64,000 nt of DNA. Source: Symsagittifera roscoffensis. Taxonomy: Eukaryota; Xenacoelomorpha; Acoela; Convolutidae. The notes under the pieces are model-generated. The model was not told the DNA's origin, searched no databases, and was given only the letters and a program-made list of their open reading frames with translations. Shown here in pieces: positions 23,510 through 33,599 of the stretch; the first letter of the stretch is position 1; the number at the start of each line of letters is the position of its first letter. Where the stretch lies: assembly GCF_963678635.1 (NCBI RefSeq), contig NC_087064.1, positions 49,957,346-50,021,345 of the forward strand. Reading direction: 5' to 3'. Position numbers and translations under genes: made by a program.

Positions 23510-26500
23510 ATAGCATTTCACGCAGCACCAAATGCAGAAACAGCCAGGTACGAACTGGTAACCCAACCTTGGTAGATGAATTAGGTTGAGATTTTTCATA
23601 TCAAGAATGCGGAACTCGATATTGCAATACACACTTGCTTTGGAAACACTCACACCGGAGGAGGTATTGAAAATGGCCATAGAATTTTTCCATAAGTAAC
23701 AAAACGACACTTATATTTTGGAAAAAAAACGCGGCGGAAACTGCAGAGGCACGAAAAAAATCTAGCTTAGGAATTACAACCAACCAAGAACCAAAAGTGG
23801 CAGACACAACTTGAATGAAGGAACCAGTAGGCGTACAAACATCTCTCATACAAGAAACACAGAATATAGAAAAATTCCATATAATGGACGTGGTCGTTCC
23901 TTCTCAGATTGACTCTTGAAAGTTTGCCCAGCAAAAACTGCAAAAACTTATTCATATTGCAAAAATGTGCAGGTCACAGCAAGTCAACGAGACAGTAGAA
24001 GGTTTGATTCTTGTCCTAAAAATGAATATATATCCATTCAGTAGGGCTCTCTCTGATCAGTACATTGTTTTACACATCAGCGAGTTCATCAGGCGATCAC
24101 ATAGTTAGCAGGATTTTAAGCCGAAGACAATCGCTCAAAAATGGGATACAAGTATTGTGGGTATCATCAAAATCAGATCCGCCTTAGCAGTTTAAGGTTT
24201 GGTTGGAACAATCTTTGACGGCAGCTACAGTGAAAGAAAACTTCCACGCCGAGTTGGTATTGAAAGGGGCCATAAAATTTGTACATAAGTAACGAAACGA
24301 CACTTGTATTTCCGAAAAAAAACGCGGCAAAAACTGCAGGGGCACGACTAAAATCTAGCTCAGGTTTAAAACCAAGCAGGAATCAAAAGTAGCAGACACT
24401 ACTTGAATGGAAGAACCAGTAGGCGTACAATGAGCTCTCAAGCAAGAAACATACAATATAGAAGAAAATGCCATGTAAAGGACGTGGTCGTTCTTTCTCA
24501 GATTGACTCATGAAAGTTTGCCCAACAAAAATTGCAAAAAGTTATTCATATTGCAAAAAAGTGCAGGTCGCAGCAAGTCAACGAGACAATAGAAGGTTTG
24601 ATTATTGTCTTGAAAATGAATATATATCCGTTCAGTGTGGCCGATCAGTACATTGTTTTACACAACAGCGAGTTCATCAGGCGATCACATAGTTAGCAGG
24701 GTTCTAACCAGAAGACAATCGCTCGAAAATGAAGGTACAAGTATTGTGGGTATCTTCGAAATCAGATCCGCCTGGGCAGTCTAAGATCTGGTTGGAACAA
24801 GTTTTGACGGCAATAAAAGTGAAAGAATACTTCCTTACCAAATTGCGTTCAGCGGACCCTAACAAAGTGATGAAAGATCCATCACCGAAACAGGAAATCC
24901 CAAGAAAAGGCGCGGATGCTAGAGAGAAACAAGCAAAGCTTCTGAGAGACAACGTAGAGAGAGTAGACGTCCTGCAAAATAATGAAAAAACGCTAGAGGC
25001 TGAAAAACGAACACAGTATCTACTACAACGAGGAGCAGAAAACATTAGGGCGTTGACATTTTTCGACAAACGTCGACTCGGATGTGGAGATATCGAAAGG
25101 GAGTTTAAAGATATTGTGACATTGGCCAAATGCTTCTTTCAAAAAGGTAAAAAGCGTGACTCACGGAAGGTTATAACAATTCACGCGTAATAAAGATGAA
25201 AGTTAGACTGAATGCAGAACCAGCCAGGTACGAGCTGGTAACCCGACCTCGGAAGATGAATTAGGTTGAGATTTTTTTATGTCAAGAATGCGGAACTCGA
25301 CATTTCAAGACACACTTGCTTTGGAAACACTCACACCGGAAGAGGTATTGAAAAGGTCCATAAGATTTGTACATAAGTAACAAAATGACACCGGTATTTT
25401 CAAAAAAAAAACGCGGCGGAAACTGCAGAGGCACGAACAAAATCTAACTCAGGAATTAAAACTAAATAGGAAACAAAAGTGGCAGACACTACTTGAATGG
25501 AGGAACCAGTAGGTGTACAAAGAGCTCTCAAACAAGAAAAATTTCATATAGGAAAAAAAGCCATATAAAGGACGTGGTCGTTCTTTCTCAGATTGACTCA
25601 TGAAAGTTTGTCCAGCAAAAACTGCAAAAACTTACTCAAATTGCAAAAATGCCTAGGTCGCAGCAAGTCAACGAGACAGTAGAAGGTTTGATTATTGTCC
25701 TAAAAATGAATAAATATCCGTTCAGTGGGGCTCCTTTTGATCAGTACATTGATTTACACAACAGCGAGTTCATCAGGTGATCACATTTTTGCAGCTTTCT
25801 AAGCAGAAAACAATTGCTCGAAAACGGGGATATAAGTATTGTGGGTATCTTCAAAATCAGATCCTCTGGGCAGTTTAAGATCTGGTTGGAACAATTTTCG
25901 ACGGCAGTAACAGTGAAAGAAAATGTCCACACCGAATTGCGTTCAGCGGACCCAAACAAATGCTGAAAGACCCACCACCGAGACCGGACATCCCAAGGAA
26001 CGGCGAAGATGCTGGGGAAGAACAGGCCACTGAGAGACAACGTAGAGAGAGTAGACGTCCTGCAAGATAATGAAAAAAAGCTAGAGGCTAAAAAATGGAC
26101 CCAGCCTTTGCTAAAACGAGGTGCAGAAAACATTAGGGCGTTGACAACTTTGGACATACTCGGATGTGGAGGTATCGAAAGGGAGTTTAAAGATATTGCG
26201 ATAATGGCCAAAAGCTTCTTTCAAAAAGCGTGACTCACGGAAGGTTAAAACAATTCACGCGTGATTAAGATGAAAGTGAGACTCTTAAAGCATTTCACAC
26301 AGCACTAAAAACAGAACCAGCCAGGTACTACGAGTTGGTAACCCAACCTCGGAAGATCAATTAGGTTGAGATTTTTTTAATGTCAAGAATGCGGAACTCG
26401 ACATTTCAAGACACACTTGCTTTGGAAACATTCACACTGGAAGAGGTATTGAAAAAGGCCATAAAATTTGTACATAAGTAACGAAACGACACTTGTATTT

Positions 26501-26832
26501 TTGAAAAAAAAACGCGGCTGAAACTGCAGAGGCACGAATAAAATATAGCTCAGGAATTAAAACCAAACAGGAACCAAAAGTTGCAGACATTACTTCTATG
26601 GAGGAACCAGTAGGCGTACAAACAGCTCTCAAACAAGAAACATGCCATTTAGAAAAATGCCATATAATGGACGTGTTTGTTCCTTCTCAGATTGACTCTT
26701 GAAGGTTTGCCCAGCAAAAACTGCAAAAACTTGTTCATTTTGCGAAATATGTAGGTCGCAGCAAGTCAACGAGGCCGTAGAATGTTTGACTATTGTCTTT
26801 GAATTGAATAAATCACCGGTCAGTCAAGTATT
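23510..26832 (+). repeat. Gag-like repeat array, block III
   Basis: Roughly three units, with anchors near 23,617, 25,297 and 26,397. One truncated join at about 24,255 has part B cut straight into part A ('gccgagttggtattgaaag'). The block ends in part A at 26,832, where the second pol relic begins, repeating the arrangement at 21,546. Confidence 0.7.
24729..25190 (+). pseudogene. Longest part B gag-like open frame
   Basis: A 153-codon frame and the fullest view of part B. It runs from VSSKSDPPGQ through KIWLEQVLTAIKVKE and RSADPNKVMKDPSPK to a long charged helix (AREKQAKLLRDNVERVDVLQ.. EKRTQYLLQ). It then has RGAENIRALTFFD and a Lys/Arg-rich end (KKRDSRK), with a stop after ITIHA. Compared with other units it has only a few unusual substitutions and a 9-base insertion (RRL). 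The helix could support multimerisation, as in capsid or gag proteins, but no named domain is visible. No promoter or start signal was identified. Confidence 0.4.
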
Positions 26833-27621
26833 TCGAGAAAAACAAAAATCAACTGCTCAAAACCGGGGCGATGGACAAAATTTATAAAGTGGTGACTGGA
26901 TCTACAGGGACAAATGAAAATTTCAACTGCTCAGGGGCCGGCTTCAAGTTATCCAGGTTAAACGTAGTTCTGTGCGAGCAGTCTAAAGCTTGGAATGAAA
27001 AAATTTCATTAAAAATCAAACAATTATTTGATCGCCAGGTAGAACGAAAAAGATTATACTGAGCTCAAATTTGTATTACCCTGTGTGCCCCATACAAAAA
27101 AAAGAAGAATCCCTGTTCATATTCAGGATAAAATTCAAATATAAATTAAAAAAATTGCTGATGAAGAGACGTATTGAAAAAATGAACAAATGCACGCGCG
27201 ACTGTAACATTTCACCGATTGTCATCGCAGTAAAGAAAGATGACTGATCAGCATTCTATAAGTTGACAGACATGCCAAACAGCTTCCAAAAAGCAATGGA
27301 TAGTTTGGGAAAAACACTGAGTCACGCAAAAATACAACTGCAAAAAAAACACTCATAAATACAAGGACATTCAAAAGAGAATTAATTGTACTCTAGTCAC
27401 AGCGAACTACGAGCTATTATAGCATAACATACGGATTTTGAGGATTAAGTGCCATTGTTATTCGCTTCCCAATTACCTGACCCACGTGAAAAAAAATTAT
27501 CAATGAATGAATGGGAGTTTTTTTGCGTTGGCGTGGGCACTAGACTGCAAACATTTTTTGCAAGGAAATTAATTGTCATATCGACGAACCACAAAGCATC
27601 TCTTTCGGCCCTAGATAGGAA
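26833..27621 (+). pseudogene. Decayed Gypsy-type pol, copy 2, cut by the gap
   Basis: This matches pol copy 1 (26,863 aligns with 21,943: 'gatggacaaaatttataaa..ggtgactggatctacaggg'). It is shorter because the stretch corresponding to about 22,330-22,470 is missing. A palm-like patch (MPNSFQKAMDSLG) near 27,272-27,310 is better preserved here. The RNase H-like patch (27,449-27,621) runs into the scaffold gap. Both copies follow part A of a gag-like unit in the same way, so they probably arose by duplication of a gag-pol block. Confidence 0.55.
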
Positions 27622-27821
27622 NNNNNNNNNNNNNNNNNNNNNNNNNNNNNNNNNNNNNNNNNNNNNNNNNNNNNNNNNNNNNNNNNNNNNNNNNNNNNNN
27701 NNNNNNNNNNNNNNNNNNNNNNNNNNNNNNNNNNNNNNNNNNNNNNNNNNNNNNNNNNNNNNNNNNNNNNNNNNNNNNNNNNNNNNNNNNNNNNNNNNNN
27801 NNNNNNNNNNNNNNNNNNNNN
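27622..27821. other. Assembly gap (200 N)
   Basis: A run of exactly 200 N, which usually marks a scaffold gap of arbitrary length. Sequence identity changes completely across it, from pol relic to AT-rich unique sequence. The relation of the two sides is therefore not proven by this sequence. Confidence 0.99.
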
Positions 27822-29156
27822 TGTTTTTTTTTAGAAAATCAAATGAATTGTTTTTTTTTACAAATTAGGAGTTTTGTGTTTTTGGAGGTTTCCCCAGGCA
27901 AAATTCGGCCCACAACTAGCCTTTTTTGTCGGATTGTGTTTAACTCCTCGAACAACTATTGACATCATTGGCTCAAAATTAGAAGGAAAATTAATCTGCA
28001 ACCCCTAAACTTCAACTTTGTTGGGGGAGGGGGGTTGGGCTTTCTACGATCTCTCAATAATCATATTTTAGAATTAAATTTTAATGTCACGTTTTAACGC
28101 ATGTTATAATACAATACAATGCTAATGAAGCTCCAAAAGACTCAGCTCTTGAAATCCGAACACGAAGAATGCCAAAAAAATTGCAACAAAAACTAAGCTT
28201 CACAAGGAGCAAAGAAAAATTATAATTGTTACAACTGAGTTTTTGCCGAAAACAAAATATGGCATCAACCAATAGAAAAAAACCTCCTTATTAAATAACT
28301 TAATAAGTTTTTTACTTTTCACACGGCGTGTGAGGCGGTGAAATTAGAAAACAAAAAAGAACACTCTTTTCAAAAATTTTCTTTTTTTTGCACTTTTTCC
28401 ACTTTTTGATAAATCAAACACCTGTTCACCGAACTTAAAGGGCAGTCGTAACATTCAGGGCTTTGTCCTTTTAGGAGCACTCCTAATTTCTATGATTTTG
28501 ATTGTTTGCACAGTTTCATTGGACCTATCCTACAAATTATAACAAAATATGTGTATAAGAACGACTTTGTTCCACCTGCATTTTAAGATACCTGTTTTTT
28601 TTTGATGAATTGATGATGAAAGTTTATGAGAAAAAATATATATATATACATATTTTTTGAAAATGCTATCTAAGGAAAGTTTTGCTTTCGAACATGCTGT
28701 CCTAAGAAACTCTATTACCGCGACTAATCAATCAAGGGAGGTTGTCTTGCTAGATTTTTTCAAAATCTTCCAAGATTTTTGCAAGACAACTTCAGTCTTA
28801 CAAGATCCTGCAAGATAACCCTCGTTTGCAAGAATCTTGCATCATCTTGTAAGATAACCCTCCTTGCTGGACCTGGGACATCATTTGGAATAACTAGTAT
28901 GCCTCAATCCAGTTTCAATTGATTCTCAGCAAGATTATTTCGCTGCTGACTTTCAGATAGAAAAAAATATATCGCGCCTTAGTGATTCGAGAGTTTGCAA
29001 AGCGTCAGAATTTTCTTTAAATTCTTCAGCTCTCTACTGTCTTTTTTAGTTTGATATCAAGACATCAATATTTTTAAAAAACGAAAAATCAATTGAAAAC
29101 AGCTTACATGGCAGCAACTGTTTTGACAAAAAAAACACCCGAACACAACCGTATGG
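27822..29156. other. AT-rich non-coding stretch
   Basis: No supported gene. It contains T- and A-runs, a short (TA)n near 28,640-28,650, and the foldback element at 28,733-28,870. Confidence 0.5.
28733..28870. mobile_element. Small foldback/MITE-like element of about 135 bp
   Basis: It starts GGGAGGTTGTCTTGC and ends with the reverse complement of GGAGGGTTATCTTAC. Internally it repeats the phrase 'caagat' and 'ttgcaaga' many times. Imperfect terminal inverted repeats of about 20 bp and the size fit a MITE. No clear target duplication is visible. Confidence 0.5.
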
Positions 29157-29350
29157 TGTAATATTCTAACCCGGAGTAACTATCAATGACAAAAAAGTCA
29201 GTGGTATCGATCAGGATTATATAGCTCTCTTCTAATCCCGTGTTGTGATTGTGTATCTTAAAGTAGTAGCCTTGAGCTTTATTAGTTAATTAGATAGCAG
29301 CAAGTTGTTAGCTTTACGTAGTCTAGTGGACTTCGCGTCACGAGTTGCTC
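29157..29350 (+). repeat. Gypsy family A LTR, upstream copy (edges approximate)
   Basis: The homologous core 29,239-29,340 aligns with 61,778-61,880 without gaps (13 mismatches in 101 bases by my count). I place the start at TGTAATATTC because LTRs begin with TG, but the left edge is not proved. The sequence between core and gag must include the primer site; I could not assign it. Confidence 0.55.
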
Positions 29351-29369
29351 TATTATCGCCGAAGGGAAG

Positions 29370-29700
29370 AGAGTGTTTTCCCAAAAACACCCAAGAGCGA
29401 AGGTCTTAGCAATTTCCCTCAAAGAATTTTTCGACCTCTTGGATGCAGCATTCGTTAAACTAACAAACATCACGTTTGAACGATATAAACTGTTGAGCAG
29501 AAAACAAAAGGACCGATAGTCCTATGAACAATTCTGGGGATGGTTGTCGAACTTAGCAAGTTATTGTGAAATTGGTATGAATGCAGAACAGGAATGGATA
29601 AGAGACGTATTTATGTTCAATTTGAGGAATTGTGATCTACAAGGGGACTCTTTTCTGAACACAGCGGATGCACTCAACCAAAGATACCAAGCTTGAATAT
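29370..29700 (+). pseudogene. Gypsy family A gag, capsid region
   Basis: In one frame, with one in-frame stop near 29,516, the sequence reads FERYKLLSRKQKD, EQFWGWLSNLASYCEIG and EWIRDVFMFNLRNCDLQ. This is the usual look of the retrotransposon gag core: a conserved Trp/Leu helix, then R-D-x-F-x-x-N. It makes the capsid-like shell of the particle in functional relatives. It is followed after a short spacer by the CCHC knuckle at 29,770. Stops mean it is dead. Confidence 0.7.
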
Positions 29701-29734
29701 GGAAAGGTCGAATACATGTATAAAACGTGGAAAG

Positions 29735-29965
29735 GCTTTTACCTAGAGACATTTGGACGTGTGCGCAGCGAAAGAAAAAATCTGTAATATTTGTAAAAAC
29801 AAAGGACACTTTGGAAGACTTTGTAAATCAAAAGGGATATGGCCAGTTGTAAATAATGTAGAAGAAAATAAAATTAATCTGACTGGTTCATATTCCCCAG
29901 AAAACCCACACGTGAACACAGAAGAAAACTTTTGCGGAGTGATAGATGCCTGGACAGATAGGTGA
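29735..29965 (+). pseudogene. Gypsy family A nucleocapsid with CCHC zinc knuckle
   Basis: CNICKNKGHFGRLC fits C-x2-C-x4-H-x4-C exactly, in a 70-codon open frame. The knuckle binds RNA in functional gag proteins. It is the best preserved motif of this element. The frame ends at 29,963, before the expected protease; nothing between 29,966 and 30,430 shows a clear D-T/S-G box. Confidence 0.75.
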
Positions 29966-30429
29966 CAAGTGAAAACGCCGATTATTCAGTGTTAAACATT
30001 TGAACCATTTACGACAACGGCCGCGAAAAGAAGAAACTTGTAAACATTGGATTAGGTGCGGCCGCAATTGAAAAGATGAATATTCCAGTGGATTCAGCTA
30101 GTCCAGTAAGGTTCTTGAAACAGAATGTATTAAATGAGCTGAAATTGAGAGATCCTAAGCTGAAAATTGAACCCATCGAGAAGAAAAGCCGAGCACTATA
30201 TGCAGCTGTACTAGTGACACAATTATTATCATCGGGAAAACAGTAGTCTGGATACAATCCAATGGATGGATTTCAGAAGAAACTCATTTTTTTTATCACC
30301 ACTGGACAGGAAGGAACATCTTGGTGAACGATAACTCACCCCGAATAGGAGTAGAAATTGCACAAAGACAACCATTACTGCCAATCAACAATGTGTCGTT
30401 TCCAGATCCGAGTAAGTAAACTACTTATT

Positions 30430-31300
30430 CGAATACAATTCTCATTTGTACAATAATTTCAAAGGAATTTTTATTAGAGTAGGAGTAATAGCAGTGGACA
30501 GAAATATCACTCATTTCCACTCCCAGTTTAAATCAATTCAAACCAAAGGTAGAGGAGCTCCCTTAGATTTACTTGAAACATCAAAGGTGGAATTGAACAG
30601 AATGGAACAAGTGAATGTGACGAAGACTGTTTTAAAAGCCCAATCGTAATCACAAGAAAAAAGGATGGCAGTTTTGAATAAGCTCTTGACTCAAAATTTT
30701 TAAATGATCAGATAATCAAGAGAAAATATCAAATGCCTAGTGTCCACGAACTCATCGACATCATCGCCCTCCAAAATTCAAATACGCTTACCTTCAACTA
30801 CAACTATGCAATGATACGAGTAAACAATGCAATTTTAGCTTTGTAGGAGGCAAAACCACCGGAAAGTACCAATTTTTAACGGAATTCTATGGACTGGGAG
30901 ATATGCCAAAACAATTCCAAAGGGTAATGGATTTGCTGTTAAAAGATATTCCATTTACCGACTGTTACATTGATGACATTTTGATTGCCCCAAAAGAATC
31001 TTTAGAAGAAAATAAAGCGATCCTTTGTAAAACTTTTAACACTTTGGAAAGTAAGAACTTGGCAGTCAAGTGGGAGAAATGCGCGTTTTTTCAAAAAGAC
31101 ATAAATAAACTGGGGTTCAAAATAATCCAATCGGGGATAAAACCATTGATTGGGAAATCGGACTCAATAAAAAATCTCCCAAACCCGTACAATATCTCCG
31201 AATGAAGATCATTCTTTAGCTCAACAAACCAATATAAGCGTTTCGTTCCAAATTTTTCAACCTTAAGCTCCTCGCAATGTCCTTTATTAGTCAAAAAATC
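30430..31300 (+). pseudogene. Gypsy family A reverse transcriptase (YIDD box present)
   Basis: The N-terminal patch (HFHSQFKSIQTKGRGAPLD, 30,446-30,649) and the palm (30,903-31,205) are open over 67 and 100 codons. The palm holds the catalytic CYIDDILIA box (TAC ATT GAT GAC at 30,966-30,977), then the typical KWEKCAFFQK and LGF patches. Several frameshifts lie between 30,650 and 30,900. RT copies the element RNA into DNA; here the gene is broken although the active-site box survives. RT phylogeny with this 100-codon piece would place the family. Confidence 0.85.
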
Positions 31301-31309
31301 AGTTTACCA

Positions 31310-31810
31310 TTAGGATGAATCCGACACGAAAGCTTCCGGAGAACTAAAGAGACAAATTGTAATTTTAACGGAGAATAATCATTTCGTTAAAAAGGATGTC
31401 CAAATTAGAAACAGATGCTTTACACAGCGGTTGGGAGGTCACAACAAAACAGTGGGGTGGCGAAAATTGGTTAATTATAGCATTTGATTCCCGATTTTTT
31501 AATAACCACGAAATGAAATACTCAATTAATAAACTCGAACTTTTGGGAGTGGTTTGAGCTACTGAAATTTTTAAAAGTTATTTATACCGCGCCGAGTTTG
31601 AAATTGATACGGATCATATGGCACTACTATCGGCGTTAAACGCAAATCAGAGCATCAAAACAATGCATAGTAGACTGACCCGTTGGGTGAATCAAAATCA
31701 AAATCAACTTCAATTTCAAAATCAAATTTTACCAGATAAAGAAATGAGATTCACCGACCTCATCGAAACTACCCACCGGAAAAGCCCTTCAAACCTCATA
31801 TTATGATAAC
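31310..31810 (+). pseudogene. Gypsy family A RNase H
   Basis: Recognisable patches are INKLELLGVV (the usual N-E-L-E-L region, with E to K) and AEFEIDTDHMALLSALNAN (the usual TDHKAL region). These are followed by SRLTRWVNQ. The order and spacing after RT are those of Ty3/Gypsy. An in-frame stop lies near 31,556 and further shifts follow 31,700. It would degrade RNA in the RNA-DNA hybrid during reverse transcription. Confidence 0.7.
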
Positions 31811-31816
31811 GATTTC

Positions 31817-32366
31817 GTGGTGACAACGGTGAACAGGATTTTAGAAAACCTTAGTGTAAATAGTGATTATAAAGAGAAAAATTGTATAGAGAACGAATTG
31901 TTAATCCATGTTCCAGTGGATGCATATTGTATAAATAGTAATGTTAATTTGGGTTGCGCAAATACAAGTGTCGGAAAGAAAGAAACAATACAACCAATCC
32001 ATCACTCGCGCTCAGTGTCTAGTACAAGCAGTTGTATTCCACTAAATCTCTCCAAAATCAATTTAAATCAAAAATTCCTATAGGACAAAACTTACCTTTT
32101 CTTTTTATCACAGTCTTTATTATCAAACATTTTAATTCTAAATCCAGAGAATAATTACAAAAATACAGAATTTCATTCCAATGTACATTCGCTAAAATTA
32201 TCTCTTTGGGCGGAATGTCAAGGAGTTTCAGTGAATATTGATAACGACATTTTGTCGGAAATTCATAAGAAACTTCTTGCAAAACAAATGGGAGAGCTAA
32301 AACTTCCAAAAACCTCTCTAGTATTTACGGAACATTGCTCCAACAAATTGATCAAAATGATGACAG
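31817..32366 (+). other. Linker between RNase H and integrase, broken
   Basis: An 88-codon frame (31,817-32,083) starts MVTTVNRILENLSVN. It is the normal position of the RNase H to integrase linker of this family. Beyond 32,083 the frame shifts. No domain is identifiable. Confidence 0.4.
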
Positions 32367-32640
32367 ATGAAGAACAAAATCCTTAAAGGCGTAAAGAAGG
32401 CGGTGGAAGAAGGTAGACCTTTGGATAGATTTGGGACGTACTTGAAGACCTTACAACGGGACATCCACGTGAAGAAAAGAATATTATTCTATGACAACAA
32501 GTTAATCGTTCCAGCAGCTCTTAGATCTCTATTTATGACATTGTTGCAGAGCACTCATCCAGGACAATTCGGGATGAAAGCGCTGGCAGAGAACATATGG
32601 TGGCCACACCTCTAACGAGAAATCTATTACCACGGTAAAA
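32367..32640 (+). pseudogene. Gypsy family A integrase zinc finger, cut off
   Basis: An 82-codon frame contains ILFYDNKLIVPAALR, then LLQSTHPGQFGMKALA and IWWPHL. This is the start of the H-H-C-C integrase finger (first His in STHPG). A stop follows at 32,613, and the reading continues to YYHGKN at 32,640. At that point the coding sequence ends and the Polinton TIR starts. The two Cys and the catalytic core are missing. The exact coincidence with the TIR edge suggests that the Polinton inserted here. Confidence 0.75.
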
Positions 32641-32849
32641 ACCAATAGTAAGGTTTCAGTGTGACGGTAAGAGTAGGAACAACGATTTTCTTTTTGGAGT
32701 TTGAGTGAAAATGCTTAGTTTTTTCGCAAAACATTGGCGCGTGTTATCTAATTATCAAAAGTTAATTAACTGTAGGTTGCAGAAAGAAGGTTTTGTAATC
32801 AATTTTTTGGTTCATGGTTAGTTAGTGGTGAGAGTTTTTGGGTATAAAC
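32641..32849 (+). repeat. Polinton left terminal inverted repeat
   Basis: Starting ACCAATAGTAAGG, this aligns with the reverse complement of 57,979-58,191. Shared exact words in order are GGTTTCAGTGTGA, GGTAAGAGTA, TTTTTTCGCAAAA, GAAAGAAGG and a long word ending GTGAGAGTTTTTGGGTA. The outer edge could be a few bases inside (AGTAAGG.. begins with the AG common at Polinton ends). Identity stops near 32,849. Confidence 0.85.
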
Positions 32850-33429
32850 TTGTTTTGTCACAAAATTTTGGGAGAACTGGGGAGCAAATGATATCACAGA
32901 GGACGGATACTTGGAGGAAACGATACCGGACAGCAGGGGATACGAGAGCGACCTCACTGATAAAACGGATCAAGTCGTACCGAGAGCCCCATCATCTAAA
33001 CCCTTCAGTCAAGGAGGCAATTGGTATAGAAAGTCAGTGAACAGAAGGGAAAGCCAACCGTACTTTAAAGTCCTTGACGGACAACGTTTTTCGGACACAC
33101 AACATTTGGTAACCCTAGATAACGGCCATGTACTTAGAAAATTGGATCTTGCTTTCAGGAAAAATCAACCTTTTGCACCAAGTGAATTTTCGTCCGTTCC
33201 GAATATTTTAAACACTAAAACTCATTTAGCAGGAAAAAAGAAGAGAAACTCCCCTCTGAAAAGAATAGACTCCAGTGAAACCGGTCGAACAATAGTGTAC
33301 ACACCAACGGGCTCCATTTCATTGAAAAGGAGGAAAACAAAAGATAGTTTTACTTTCTATCTGCCTGAAACTATAACTATAACCTACCGAAACTTCGAAA
33401 AAAGTCTAATTTTTGTGAAAAAAAAATAA
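32846..33429 (+). CDS. ORF194, unassigned basic protein next to the left TIR
   Basis: A frame of about 194 codons runs open from a stop at 32,843 to TAA at 33,427-33,429, overlapping an AATAAA signal. Such length is striking in a region where everything else is broken. There is no early ATG; the frame may start by splicing or at a lost start. The N-terminal third is acidic (NDITEDGYLEE, YESDLTDKTD). The centre is mixed, with YFKVLDGQRFSDTQ. The C-terminal half is strongly basic, with KKKRNSPLKR and LKRRKTKD that resemble nuclear localisation signals. No catalytic motif is seen. Its place directly inside the TIR makes it a Polinton accessory or regulatory gene candidate; I do not recognise the family. 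Confidence 0.5.
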
Positions 33430-33599
33430 AAATACATCTAATGTATATACATCACTGCATCGTATTTGAATATTTATATCGCAACACTCTAATAAAACAC
33501 CAACAAAAAACTCCTTCATACAAAAGTTTAATACATTGCATCACTTGTTATAAACTTATTACATTGCATCAGTTCTTATAAGTTCAATGGTTTTAAATA

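Larger units (their letters stand above)
29157..32640 (+). mobile_element. Ty3/Gypsy retrotransposon (family A), 5' part, truncated in integrase
   Basis: The order LTR, gag, CCHC knuckle, RT, RNase H, integrase zinc finger is intact on the plus strand. Every domain carries stops or shifts. The element ends abruptly at 32,640, exactly where the left TIR of the Polinton begins. The LTR piece (29,239-29,340) is about 87% identical over 101 bases to 61,778-61,880. The missing 3' part may therefore be the tail found downstream of the Polinton. Confidence 0.75.

Noticed and set aside
25741-26211. 156-codon minus-strand frame in array block III
   Set aside because: The same minus-strand phrases recur in every gag-like unit; they are the reverse read of part B.
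27449-27868. 139-codon open frame across the N run
   Set aside because: It is open only because the gap is translated as X; the two sides are unrelated.
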